From NCBI RefSeq assembly GCF_900009265.2, contig NZ_LR734992.1, positions 57,320-121,319 of the forward strand: 64,000 nucleotides of DNA, in the 5' to 3' direction. Origin of the DNA: Planktothrix paucivesiculata PCC 9631 (GTDB lineage Bacteria; Cyanobacteriota; Cyanobacteriia; Cyanobacteriales; Microcoleaceae). The notes beneath the pieces were generated by a model. That model saw only the letters and a list, made by a program, of their open reading frames with translations. It did no database searches and was not told the DNA's origin. The position numbers and the translations under genes were made by a program. Positions 32,742 through 43,100 of the stretch are shown here, one piece after another (within the stretch, counting starts at the first letter, position 1; every line of letters begins with the position of its first letter).

Positions 32742-35700
32742 CTATGGATAGGTGACAAGTGTTTTGGAAGGGGTAGTGTCCGGTGTAGATGAAGCTTTTT
32801 CAGAGTCACTCCGTCCGATGGAGTCAAAACCTTTTCCATCTTTGAGGGCTGCAACATAGTCTTGAGTGAATTGTTTTAAAGCTTGGAGTCGCCCTTTGAG
32901 AGTGGATGGGTACTGAGCGAAAAGGCGATCGCGAGCTTCTTTTTCCTGTAAGTTATTAGCAACAGAAGCCAGCATCATCTCCGCCGGATAAAATCGAGTT
33001 CGCCAAAACCGACCTCCTTTTTCAACTAACCAACAGGAATAGAGATCAGAAACTCTGGGTAAGAAGGCTTCTGTTGCATTTGGGCTGATGAGTCGGGGGT
33101 CATAACCAAGATACTTTTGAGCCGCGACAACGCCTGTATTCGTGATTCTTCCAGTAATTTTGTAGACCATATTTTGCATAATTTGAGCACCTGCTGAACA
33201 CTCACAAATTGCATCAAAATCTTGGCTTAATAGCACAACGGCTATGCCATCTTTTCGCCCCGTTGCACAAAGTTCGCCTACAACAGATGCAAATCCATCT
33301 TTCTTTAACAACACGCTCAATTCATCCCCTAAAAATAAACTTTTTGGATGAGAAAGCGCATTCCGAATACAGGCAGTATGGGCATTAATCGCCATCAAAT
33401 AAGCATCTTGTTCATTTGATAAACCCGATAGGGCGAAGAACTTAACCGCAGGTTCTGGGGAAAAGGTACTAGGCCTACCAATGGCTTTTCCTAAGCGGGA
33501 TGTTAATAACGCATTACCTTGACTTAGGATTTGATTAATTGCCAATTTGTCAAGATCTTCAAAGGATTTGAGATTAAGTCTTTCTTTGCTACAAAATCTC
33601 AATAAATCTTGGAAAGTTGGCATTTGTTGCCATTGAGAAGATTGCCAACCGTTTTCAAATGCTTGATTGTAACGAGCTACAATTTCTGGATCTTTGAGGT
33701 AGAAATCAAGCATTCGTAAGAGAATAGAATCAACTCGTTGTGCTAAGTGGGGATTATGGATTTTTCCCATTGCGATCGCCACTAATGCTTTACGAATAAA
33801 TTCTTTCCAAGATTCCATCCGCCGTTCTCGTTCAGCTTTAGGAAATTTTCTTAAATCAGGAGGTTCTAATAAATTACTTGACCCTTCGCTGATATCATAA
33901 TAAGCGCCTTGATTCCCTAAAAGTTCAATAGCAGTTTTGAAAGTGCTGTTGCCACCACTGCTAATATCCATCCCCACAACAGGAATATTATTCGCTAAAG
34001 CTTCTGTGGCAAATCGCCATCCTAAAACGCTTTTTCCAGAACCCGATTCTCCCATAATTAAAGCCCGACTAATTTGATTGTAAAACAAATCAATAAAAAT
34101 CGGTTTTCCGCCCCGTTCAGTTAATAATTCAACTCCTTTTTGATCAATGTCACGGGGAACCGTTAACGGTAGAATTCCGGCTATCGTTTCAGTATCTAAT
34201 GTTAAACGTCTTTCGCTTAACCATGAGCCACTGTGAAGCAACCATTTAAACGTAATGGGAAGGCATTGCAACCAAATTTCCCAAGCAATATTACGTTCAC
34301 GAATCACTTTAGCAGTTCCAAAACTATTAGAAAGAGCGTTGCAAGCTTGGTTTAATTCTTCAGCCGTATTTCTGTATACTAAAAAGGCAACGGCTGTATT
34401 TAAAGGAATCGCCCCTTTATAAAGCCGATGTTGGGCATCAAAAGACTCCTCTTGCTTAATTTCAGCACCAATATCTCGTCCCTGTCCTTTCGTTACGGCT
34501 CTAATACTCGCAGTTTTTGCACCTTTTGCTTGCCGAGCTAAGTTATCTTGAATTAACAAAGGATTCCCAACACTAATTTCCACCCAAGCTTCTGTATCAT
34601 GGACAGAGGTTGAAGACATGATTTGCCACATCCATTTTAATTGTTGCCTTGTGTTTGTCCAACCCATCGGGGAATCGTACATGGTCAATACACCACATTC
34701 TTTACCCTTACCTGTTAAATAAACACGGTTGTTACTGCGACGATGCTCAGGACAAGAAGAACGACCTTGTATTCCTTCAATTAAAACTGTACAAATGTGT
34801 TTTTCTGTAGTTTTAATTTCGTTGAGATGATATCCAGTTGCAGTTTCTTCTAAACGAATCACTTGGGGAATAGAAGGAGCTTGACCTGGGTTCAATCGGT
34901 TCCAAAGCCATTGCCAAACTTCAACTGTATTCAAAGGATTAATGTCTAATCCAATCTTAGTATTTAAGAGAATTTCCCACCGCAGAAATCCTTCTTCAAA
35001 GGCACTGAGCAACAGCTTAGTATAAAACTGTTCTTTGTAGATTCTGGTGTTACCTGTTAAGGTTCCTAACAGTTGATCAACTAAAGATTTAACACCATTA
35101 ATTGCTTTACCGAGGAAGTCTGTAGAAGTTGGTGTATCTCCATTAATTGTCCAAGTACAAAATGCAATTTGTTCCCAATTTTGTCGGGTTCCTTGATAAG
35201 TTAATTGTTGAATTCGGCGTTGCTCATTTCGGGTGAGTACAGACACTGCTTTAAGGTCAGTGGTATTGGCTAATTGTTCTAATTCTTGGCATCTGGGGGT
35301 GTCATCGCTATAACAACCTGTACAAAACGTGATTTTTTCGCCCCGAGGCAGTTCTCTCATGCCTTCTTCCAGGGATGCTGCAAATCCTGAGACTTCACTA
35401 TTTAAGAGTAAGTCATGGAATCCTTGAGTCCGAAATGCAAAAACCAGTTGATAGTTAGACCCTTGATTAAGCAGTATTGCTGATGCTTGTCTACCATCTT
35501 TATTGATTTCAACTAAACAACAGATATCAGTTTCATTTTGAAAGGGCATAAATCTGCTATTTCCTCCAAATTGATTAGGGACAATTTTTGGTTTTAGTTT
35601 AATTTTTAGGGGTGAATGATTGCCTTTTTTGCCAATTCTGGAAGAATGCCTTGATGGCAAGGGAGAGATATAAAAGCTATCACCGTTGCACCATTCATCC

Positions 35701-35960
35701 CCAGGCGGTTTTCGGAATTGATCGGTAAACAAATGGGGTTGATTTCCAGTCAGGAGCCACCAGCTAACAATGAACCAAAGTGAGACGGTGAAAAACCAAC
35801 CAAGACCCAAGCTGAAAAATCCCATTGTTAGCAGATAAGAAATAATGGTTAGAAAGAACCAAGGGATAATTTGATTGGCAGGAATAAACCCAATACTCGG
35901 TTGTTTTCCCAGGATTTTGTTCACTCGGATAAAGTCTTTTTCTGGATCTCGTATTGTCAT
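32742..35960 (-). CDS. VirB4/TraC ATPase with N-terminal VirB3-like membrane segment
   Basis: A 1072-aa secretion ATPase. Two close membrane segments at about residues 30-70 (PWFFLTIISYLLTMGFF, WFFTVSLWFIVSWWLL) look like VirB3 fused to the front, a known fusion in some systems. The VirB4 motor has Walker A GESGSGKS near residue 640, Walker B KSLFLGDELS, and VVLLSQDFDAI. The ATG at 35960 is chosen over a TTG at 36005 because AGGAG sits 6 nt before it. It is the energy source for pilus assembly and transport and the best anchor for calling this operon a type IV secretion system. Confidence 0.9.
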   Translation of the reverse strand: MTIRDPEKDFIRVNKILGKQPSIGFIPANQIIPWFFLTIISYLLTMGFFSLGLGWFFTVSLWFIVSWWLLTGNQPHLFTDQFRKPPGDEWCNGDSFYISPLPSRHSSRIGKKGNHSPLKIKLKPKIVPNQFGGNSRFMPFQNETDICCLVEINKDGRQASAILLNQGSNYQLVFAFRTQGFHDLLLNSEVSGFAASLEEGMRELPRGEKITFCTGCYSDDTPRCQELEQLANTTDLKAVSVLTRNEQRRIQQLTYQGTRQNWEQIAFCTWTINGDTPTSTDFLGKAINGVKSLVDQLLGTLTGNTRIYKEQFYTKLLLSAFEEGFLRWEILLNTKIGLDINPLNTVEVWQWLWNRLNPGQAPSIPQVIRLEETATGYHLNEIKTTEKHICTVLIEGIQGRSSCPEHRRSNNRVYLTGKGKECGVLTMYDSPMGWTNTRQQLKWMWQIMSSTSVHDTEAWVEISVGNPLLIQDNLARQAKGAKTASIRAVTKGQGRDIGAEIKQEESFDAQHRLYKGAIPLNTAVAFLVYRNTAEELNQACNALSNSFGTAKVIRERNIAWEIWLQCLPITFKWLLHSGSWLSERRLTLDTETIAGILPLTVPRDIDQKGVELLTERGGKPIFIDLFYNQISRALIMGESGSGKSVLGWRFATEALANNIPVVGMDISSGGNSTFKTAIELLGNQGAYYDISEGSSNLLEPPDLRKFPKAERERRMESWKEFIRKALVAIAMGKIHNPHLAQRVDSILLRMLDFYLKDPEIVARYNQAFENGWQSSQWQQMPTFQDLLRFCSKERLNLKSFEDLDKLAINQILSQGNALLTSRLGKAIGRPSTFSPEPAVKFFALSGLSNEQDAYLMAINAHTACIRNALSHPKSLFLGDELSVLLKKDGFASVVGELCATGRKDGIAVVLLSQDFDAICECSAGAQIMQNMVYKITGRITNTGVVAAQKYLGYDPRLISPNATEAFLPRVSDLYSCWLVEKGGRFWRTRFYPAEMMLASVANNLQEKEARDRLFAQYPSTLKGRLQALKQFTQDYVAALKDGKGFDSIGRSDSEKASSTPDTTPSKTLVTYP

Positions 35961-35976
35961 AGATGGCTCCTGATAA

Positions 35977-36666
35977 TTACTGTAAAATCGTGAAGATTGT
36001 GCCAAGTTCTAAACTAGGATTAAATGCCGCAGGTGTGCCTGTTCCATTACCCACGAATAGAAAAGTGATAACATCAATGGCAATGACAATCCCGAAGGCT
36101 AAAGCAATTTGAGTAACAATCGGACGCCAATCATTACCTTGTTGGGCTTGGTTATAAGCAAACAATGCGGCAGAGGCAACCAGGAGAAGGAATACACCTC
36201 TAATGGCATTAAAAATTAATGCGATCGTGGTCGCATCAATGGCAGTTCCCCCTCCAGCGGCTCCTGCTTCTGTTGCTAAATTCGTCATAAATTGTTCAAG
36301 ACCGCTTAAGAAAATAGCTTGGGCTGGGGTTTGGAAGTTATTAAGTAAAGTTGTCACTGTAATAACAGCAACCGCTAAATGCCAAAATCGAATTTTACTG
36401 CCTAACCCTTTTTCGAGAATGGGGATAGTTTGCAGGATTTTTTGCAGTCCAAAGAAAATTAAGGCAGCACAACTAAAAACACTGATGAATAAAGGTTGAA
36501 CTAAAGTTAAATAAACCGTGACCATCAGACAAATTGCAATGCAAAGTAAGTCAGCTTTATTAAGGTTGAATTTTCGTATTAATTTGTTCAAGGGATTTGC
36601 AGAGCGATGAAAAATGGATTGAGCGGTTGAAGATGAGGATTTGGAGTAAAAAGAGTTCTTGTACAT
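35977..36666 (-). CDS. Multi-pass membrane protein, VirB2/TrbC pilin-like C-terminal half
   Basis: A 229-aa protein with hydrophobic segments at about residues 36-75, 98-112 and two near the C-terminus (ATTIALIFNAIRGVFLLLVASAALFAY and IALAFGIVIAIDVITFLFVG). The last 120 residues, starting after an Ala-Gln-Ala site (TPAQAIF), have the size and two-helix form of VirB2/TrbC pilins. The part before it may be an extended leader. A GGAG box is present. It lies just upstream of the VirB4-like gene (16-nt gap), the usual place for the pilin. Pilin function is inferred. Confidence 0.5.
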   Translation of the reverse strand: MYKNSFYSKSSSSTAQSIFHRSANPLNKLIRKFNLNKADLLCIAICLMVTVYLTLVQPLFISVFSCAALIFFGLQKILQTIPILEKGLGSKIRFWHLAVAVITVTTLLNNFQTPAQAIFLSGLEQFMTNLATEAGAAGGGTAIDATTIALIFNAIRGVFLLLVASAALFAYNQAQQGNDWRPIVTQIALAFGIVIAIDVITFLFVGNGTGTPAAFNPSLELGTIFTILQ

Positions 36667-36690
36667 AGTTTTTCTCCTGCGTTCGATAAT

Positions 36691-38937
36691 TTAAACTTCT
36701 AATTCGTCGTCATTCAAAGACACATTTTTGGGTTTTGGAGCATGGAATGAGCGGTTGCGTTCTGGAGGAGTTTGTGAGGAAGATTGAGTTTTGCTGGGCT
36801 GTTCTGAGGAGTCGAGTAATTGCTCCATTTCAGCAATAGGAATACGACACTCTCGAATTTCGGGTGGTTTTCCTGATACTAAAATTGCGTCAAATACAGC
36901 AGCATCATTCTGGCGTGGGTCAGTTCCAATTAATTGTTTTGACCCATTAGGTAGATCAAGGATTTCAAACTCGTATTTGATAGTCCCAGGTGTATTCTGA
37001 CTTTCACGGGGTTCTCTCCAAGAAAATACGGGTTCAGTTTCTCCTTTAAATCGCTTGGGAAAGGCAGATTGGAAGGTTTCAACGAGGGCTTGGGCGGTTG
37101 CCAGTTTGTCGTATTCCGCTTCTGTCTGAGGCAATTTAAAGATGGCTTCCCGTTCCTCTGGGGTTAATTTGTCTTGATTGGCCCCAAATTTCCAGCGATC
37201 GCCTTCTTTTGTCCCTGAGAAGATATCCTGTCCATCACTACCTGTGACTAAAACTTGAATTTTGTGATGATCAGGAGTAACATACAGTGTGCCACCTCCA
37301 TCAAAAGGAATTCCAGATGGGGGAGATTGTCCCGTCGCCATGGCATAATTAACTAAGCAATCGGCGACGGCTTCACGTTGCTGTTGTACTTTTTTTTGAG
37401 TCACAATTTTGCTTAGGAGATCTTCAGGTTCGTCATCAATCAATGATTCCGAAGGAGAAGGAACAGAAGAATTTAGAGGGTTAGAAACAGGCAGAGTTGA
37501 GTTAAGTTCCCTATGGGATTGAGTGGAAACTTGAGGTTTTATGGTTTGCTCTAGTTCCTCAACAATTTGTTCTAACCGATCTAACCTTTCTGACAACTTC
37601 CCTAAATAATCTTGAATTTGGTCAAGTTGTTGATTAAGGCTGACATTTTTATTAATTTCGAGTGGAGGAGACCTTTTATAATTCGGATCAATTTGGTTTC
37701 CGAGTTTATCAATTTTCTCTCCAATATCAACAGCTTTAATTTCAGTATCATCAATTAAGATGGGATCTTTTTGCTCGGAGGTGACTTGCTGTTTCTCTTC
37801 TTTAGAGCTAATTGGTTGGTTTAGGAAAGTTTTATTGGGTTTAATCTTTTGAGTTCGTTCAGAAAGATTTTCAGTTCGTTCTGCTAAGGTTTCTAAATCA
37901 GCTATTACGTCAGTTTGTCGAGCGCGAATGCTAATTTCCTCCGTTCGTTCATTTAAAGTTTGAATTTGCTCCAGAATTTCCTCAAGTTTTTTAGCTTGAT
38001 TGTTTTCTTTCGCTTGAGTAATTCCATCAATAAGTTCTTGGATGCTGTTAACTGCTAATAATCCCATTAAAGAAGTCGCTTGAAGGGTTAAACCTGTGAC
38101 GGTTAGCCCATCAATTTCACTGGATTTAGCATTAATGATTGAACCTTGGTGTTGGCTTTCTTTGAGAAACGCTTCCAAAGACTCAAGCAGTGGATATGGT
38201 TCTTCTGACTGTTGAGGTGTTTGTTGCTGAGTTTCAGGAGTTTTCATCGACTTTTGGGAAGTGCGATTCTTAGCGATTTTACCTAAAGCTCCCGTGTTCA
38301 AAGGAGTATCGTTATCCTCTGATAGTAGTTCATCAAAATCATCTTCCTCTAGGTTTTGTGGTTCTTGACGATTTCGGTGAGAAGAAGCTGATTTTGATGT
38401 AGCTTTCTTGGGTTTTGAGAGTTCTTCATCTTCTTCTAAATCTGTTAAATCATCATCAAAATCTTCTGAAAGGTCATCATCTTCTAATTCATCATTAGCT
38501 TCTAAATCGATTAAATCGCTGACATGAGAAGGCGTGTAGAAATTGTTATTTTCTTTCGTATCAACTCCAGCCTGTTTGAGATTTTTAACTAAATAGACCC
38601 CACTGGTTCTTTGACTGGGATCTTTAGTTAGGTAGAAAACAAAGCCAGAAACTTCATCATTTTTTCCTTCAGTGATTAAATCTACACTAATACTGGCTTT
38701 TTGATTTCCTGATTCATTGAGTCGATCAGGACGTTTATTGAAGGACTCAACAAAGTTTTTGAAATCCTCCCAATCTTCAACACCGCCTTCTTCTTGAATA
38801 GCATCAATGGCAGCATCTAAAGTTTCTTGAATATGCTCTAGCCTTTTAACGTGCTTGGGATCTGTAGCGGTTAGAACAGACCAATCCCGTTTAGGTGGGG
38901 AAAACTTTTTAGGCTTAGTTGCTGATTTTGTAGCCAT
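36691..38937 (-). CDS. Large acidic coiled-coil protein of the secretion operon
   Basis: A 748-aa protein I do not recognise. The N-terminal 120 residues look folded (LEHIQETLDAAIDAIQEEGG). An acidic low-complexity stretch follows (DDLSEDFDDDLTDLEEDEEL). Residues about 310-480 form several heptad coiled coils (RTDVIADLETLAERTENLSE, LGKLSERLDRLEQIVEELEQ). A compact C-terminal domain (about 540-720) includes GGTLYVTPDHHKIQVLV. It has no membrane segment or nuclease motif. It starts the operon (GGAG box, 24 bp ahead of the pilin-like gene), so it may be a cytoplasmic scaffold or DNA-processing factor. Confidence 0.6.
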   Translation of the reverse strand: MATKSATKPKKFSPPKRDWSVLTATDPKHVKRLEHIQETLDAAIDAIQEEGGVEDWEDFKNFVESFNKRPDRLNESGNQKASISVDLITEGKNDEVSGFVFYLTKDPSQRTSGVYLVKNLKQAGVDTKENNNFYTPSHVSDLIDLEANDELEDDDLSEDFDDDLTDLEEDEELSKPKKATSKSASSHRNRQEPQNLEEDDFDELLSEDNDTPLNTGALGKIAKNRTSQKSMKTPETQQQTPQQSEEPYPLLESLEAFLKESQHQGSIINAKSSEIDGLTVTGLTLQATSLMGLLAVNSIQELIDGITQAKENNQAKKLEEILEQIQTLNERTEEISIRARQTDVIADLETLAERTENLSERTQKIKPNKTFLNQPISSKEEKQQVTSEQKDPILIDDTEIKAVDIGEKIDKLGNQIDPNYKRSPPLEINKNVSLNQQLDQIQDYLGKLSERLDRLEQIVEELEQTIKPQVSTQSHRELNSTLPVSNPLNSSVPSPSESLIDDEPEDLLSKIVTQKKVQQQREAVADCLVNYAMATGQSPPSGIPFDGGGTLYVTPDHHKIQVLVTGSDGQDIFSGTKEGDRWKFGANQDKLTPEEREAIFKLPQTEAEYDKLATAQALVETFQSAFPKRFKGETEPVFSWREPRESQNTPGTIKYEFEILDLPNGSKQLIGTDPRQNDAAVFDAILVSGKPPEIRECRIPIAEMEQLLDSSEQPSKTQSSSQTPPERNRSFHAPKPKNVSLNDDELEV

Positions 38938-39240
38938 TTATTAATCTCCATTTCAGCTAATTATTTTTGTTGGCTCTAATAGTTATTAATTGTCGGTAAT
39001 AGTGCTTGAAATAAGGTTGTTTCTTTGGGTTTATATTTGATTCAGTCACAAGTTAGATAAATTGGAAGTTATTACTAGGAAAGCTATCATCCATTGGGTT
39101 GAGACACTAAGAGGATTAATTGATGCTACTGCTTCCCCCTGACGGCTGAAGACTGATATTTAATGCTTTTGTGGGTGGATAACTACTTTAATCACAGGTT
39201 GGCTAGGTGCGATACCGATAGGTGATGTGTGTCTGTCTAT

Positions 39241-39327
39241 GCGATCGCGTAGCCGCCTGCGCCTTGACATCGCAATGCTAATCAACAACGACTCCGCGAT
39301 CGCGTAGCCACGGCCTGTGGGCATCGC
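39241..39327. repeat. HIP1-linked palindromic repeats, copies 1 and 2
   Basis: GCGATCGCGTAGCC begins both copies (39241-39273 and 39296-39327), and each ends in CATCGC. The arms GCGAT/ATCGC and CCGC-type inner pairs can fold. Further copies lie at 39726-39757 and, inverted, at 43510-43539. Confidence 0.6.
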
Positions 39328-39697
39328 AACAAGGACAAAACAATCAAAGGGTTAAAGCACTTTAGAAATTAATCAACAATCAAAATCCTAACCTACTAAA
39401 ATGAGTAATTTTACTTACTAAATTGGTGTACGGAATTTTGACATGGCTTGCTGTTCCACTGCGGGAAAAATAGAAGGGAAAACAGTGCATAAACTCCCTC
39501 TTTGTGATTTGGATTAGACGGCAAAATGTTATATAAGATACCAAATTTTGAATAATACAACGTAATACAGAAGGAAATAAGAGGAAAAATAGTGCAGTTA
39601 TTTCCTACTTTTTCCTTCCTGTTTCAAGCGGTTTTTTGGGCTTGTGTGGAAAGAAAGAGTCAAATTGTAGCTTTAATACTACAAATGTAACAAGAGC

Positions 39698-39717
39698 CAA
39701 TGGAAAATTTTCCATTG
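39698..39717. promoter_or_regulatory. Palindrome TGGAAAATTTTCCA, flavour B (third copy)
   Basis: A perfect 20-bp inverted repeat with CAA/TTG flanks, as at 13457 and 15300. It lies about 60 bp beyond the end of the polymerase-like gene and next to a palindromic repeat. Confidence 0.55.
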
Positions 39718-39725
39718 ACTCCTGT

Positions 39726-39757
39726 GCGATGGCGTAGCCGCCGCCTTGCGGCATCGT
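39726..39757. repeat. HIP1-linked palindromic repeat, copy 3
   Basis: GCGATGGCGTAGCCGCCGCC through GCGGCATCGT. The outer arms GCGATG/CATCGT and inner CCGC/GCGG pair. Confidence 0.55.
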
Positions 39758-39780
39758 CTTAAAATCTGCAACCCTCTCGA

Positions 39781-40126
39781 CTAAACCAGTTCTAATTCTT
39801 TCGGTTTTGATTCTGACGTAGACATGACAGTTGTTTGAGGTTGGGACAACGCTTTCTCTCGCGCCATAATCATTTCTTGGAAACGAGTTGCGGCTTTTTC
39901 TGTCAAGGGAATTTGAACCTCTCCGGTGTGAACGTTGGCTTTAAACACGGTGCGCTTAGACTCGTTTCTGACAAAGCAATCCCCGTTGGGTTGCACGTAA
40001 GCTGTCCATTGGTTGTCCCCAAACTTGAAGTGCTGGGTGCGATCTGGAGGAAGTTGCGCTTGTCGTTGTTGGTAAGGGATCTGCCAGTTTGATTCAGCGT
40101 TATCGTTGCTTCAAACGTGGTTCCAG
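39781..40126 (-). pseudogene. Frame-shifted C-terminus of the polymerase-like gene
   Basis: In a different frame from the main gene, the minus strand reads DNAESNWQIPYQQRQAQLPP, then FKFGDNQWTAYVQPNGDCF and KANVHTGEVQIPLTEKAATRF, ending ELELV at 39781. This is far more protein-like than the 75 residues that the main frame adds after TFEATI (rich in Thr, Ser and Asn with no pattern). A one-base deletion near 40115-40125, right after GCAAC, explains it. The true ancestral C-terminus is therefore this frame. The cause could be mutation or a sequencing error. Confidence 0.7.
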
Positions 40127-43100
40127 GGGGCAACTTTGGACTATCGGGGGAGAAGGTTCCCAATTTTTTCCCGTCAAGTTGAATAATAGGAGTGCCTTGA
40201 AATCGGTAATATTTCTCGTGAGTAGGAGGTAAGTCCAGGGTTCCCACTTGCAGAGTCACAGTCCGGTCTTTCCATTTAGACTTGCAGAAATCTTCCTGGG
40301 AGTAGTCGTTATCAGGATGTTTGACATTAACAACTTCGATTTGGTTAACCTGATAGTTGGACAACGCATGGCAAATTTCATCCATAAATAGTTTATAGAC
40401 CAGTGCGCCTCGACCCGCTTTATCGTGAGACTCAATCCAGCGACAATCGACCGGAGGTACAATGAGCAATCGGGTTTCATTACCTGAGTAATTTGTCACC
40501 TTCAAAGCGTCAGGATCGATATGGTGATTAGAGTTATCTCCGTATTTAGCATCAAGTTTCGCCGCCATGCTCTGGGGTAAATCTTTAAAGGCAAATTCAA
40601 CTAAGGGTAATTCGTGATGAGCACTGGCTTCATATTCAATGCCTTTTCTATCCAGTGAATCTTTCCATTGGTTAGGAAGGTCAATACTACGGCCGTCTTG
40701 AGTTTTCACTTTCTTGAAAGGAACTTGTAGGACGTAGACATCTCGTGGCAAAGCTTCGTGGAGTAACTCATAGTCTTCCTGGAGGGAAAAAGTAATTTCT
40801 AGTTCCTCGGCTACCTTTTGACCGACTGTCCGGTGTTTGCTGAGGTTATCACAAGTGTGGGTGGCTTGGAACAGGGCATGAGCGGCTCTGGTTTTCCGTT
40901 CAGGGGTATCCCAAATTTCATCAATTTCGACTCGATAACTGTCATAAAGTTTGCCGATTTCCTCCTTTCGCATTTTGATATCATTGCCTGTTCGTTCGTA
41001 GATAATCGTTTTGTCTTCTTGAAAGCGTTGCACTAAATCTTTTGCCCACTGCAATTCGTTTTCTTCCCAATTAAGGTCATTTTCTGGGCTAGGACGATAC
41101 TCAATTTTGTTGTTAATTAAAGTATCTTTGTAGGGGTAAGGAATGTGCAATTGACTGCCTTCTTTTTCGTATTCAATCTTTGCTGCATCTAACTGTTTGC
41201 GATGTTCTTTTGATACAATAAGATAAGCGGGAATTGGGGGAAGAATATGTTGAAATTCATCTCGGTTTCGGCAAACCAGTCGCGTTTGTTCCCAATAGGG
41301 GTTCACCGCTTCCTTAGCTAAAACATAAACAGCATTAGGAAAATCGGCGGGCAGGGGAAATTGTTTATAAAGTCGGTCATCTCCTTTATACTGGAAAAAG
41401 TAAGTGCAGCTTTTGTGTTTTTCGCACCATTCATCAACTTTTTCTAGTAAAGTATCGGGGTTTAAACCTGTTTTCGCTTTGACTTCTTTGGCATCTTTAC
41501 CCCGTAAGGAATTTTTCTGGTAATCAACTTCGTATTGTTCCATAATACTCAAAGCCGAGATAAATCGCTTTTGCTGTTTAAGAAATAGCTTTTCATCTTC
41601 TCCAGAGTTCGGAAGTGCAGCCGCAACTTTACCAATGGCTAAAGCTACAAGTCCGACTTCATTTTGAGAACTGGCTACACCAATTTGTTCTAGGGTGGTG
41701 AATTTGCGATCGCCTGCTTTGGCTTTACCTTCTAAAACTTCGGAGTCATCTTCTCGATATCGAGCTTGGGTATAAGGAACTTTCTCAGCTTGAATCACTT
41801 CCCCAAAGTCAAATAATCCCTCTTGTGCAGGTAAGATTTGTTGAGCAATATGGGGAATTTTTATAGATTCAATTCCAAAGGGTTCATCTCCATCAAAATC
41901 CCCTTGGTGGAATCTTTCTAAATCTTTAGGATGAAACCAAATTACCCCTTTAATTTTTGCCATAACCGTGCGAATTTCTTCAGGAACATTTTCTAGGTTT
42001 TTGGCATGGATATTTTGGTATTGTCTCAAACCATCTTTATTGAGAATAGGAAATCGTCCTTGAATACAATCTCCTTGTTCGAGATGGTTGGCACAAACAA
42101 TACCTCTGGGTAAATCTTCACAAGGTAAAGCCATGGCTGAAGTCATCGCTAAAGCGCCTCTAGTTGCTAGATTTCGCCATTTAGAAGCTAACCAGCGTTG
42201 AGCCATATTCGTAAATTCAGGGCTTCCGATCATCAATCCTAATTTATCGGCTTTTAGCATCTGAATATCTTGTCTTTCCCGTTTTTGCTCTTCAGAATTA
42301 TCTTCATGATCAACGGTCATTTCATCATCACAATTTCTGGGAAGTTTATCCTGTTGTTCTTGAATTTTTCTTTCGTTCAAACGAGCTAGAAAAGTTTCCC
42401 GTCGGTCATGATCTTCAATCATCGCTTGGCGCAATTTCATCGGATCACGTTGCAAGGCTGAGAGTCGTTGAGATTCGGCTTTAGCGGCGGGTACTAAGTC
42501 TTGTCTTTGAGCTTCTTCATCGAACCAAACTCCAGTAGATTGCCAGCTTGTTTGAGTGATGCCAATTTGACTGTTTTTGCGATTACCCAGGATGGCTTTT
42601 GGTAACTCATAATCACCACAAGGAATCAGGTCTTTGAGTTGTTTTTTGTTGATGCCTTTAATACTGGAACGATCTAAAATAAGTTGGGGTTGATTGCCTT
42701 CAGAATCAGCTAATGAGTGAAGTAAATGATCATCAGGACGGAGGGTTCCTTTTGCTAAAAAGCTCACTTGAGGCGTGGATTCCGAATTTTCTGCATTCCA
42801 ACTCCGTAGCCAAGCAAAACGAAATTGACTGGCTCGATTTTTCTCCCCTCCGATGCTTTTCAGTAATTCAGAACTGATAACACCGTGACAATCTCCAGTT
42901 CGATATTGTGCATATTGGGGGTCGGTGAAATCAACAATTTTTACTCGTAAATTTGTATCACATTCTGACACACCGGACATACAAGTGCTGACTAAAAGAG
43001 AACCATAACGACAGGCGGTATCTTTTTCGGTTATGAATAAGTCTCCTATCTTTTTAGCTAGGGTTTCATCACCGAAGTAATAACTGTTTCCAGATTGAAA

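Larger units (their letters stand above)
38938..39780. other. Intergenic region of about 840 bp with palindromic repeats
   Basis: No gene is supported. It holds three copies of a 32-bp palindromic repeat (39241, 39296, 39726) and one flavour-B TGGAAAATTTTCCA palindrome (39698-39717). A hairpin GTAGCTTTAATACTAC lies at about 39667. It separates the secretion operon from the polymerase-like gene and could hold the promoter of the secretion operon (read leftwards from about 39000). Confidence 0.5.
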
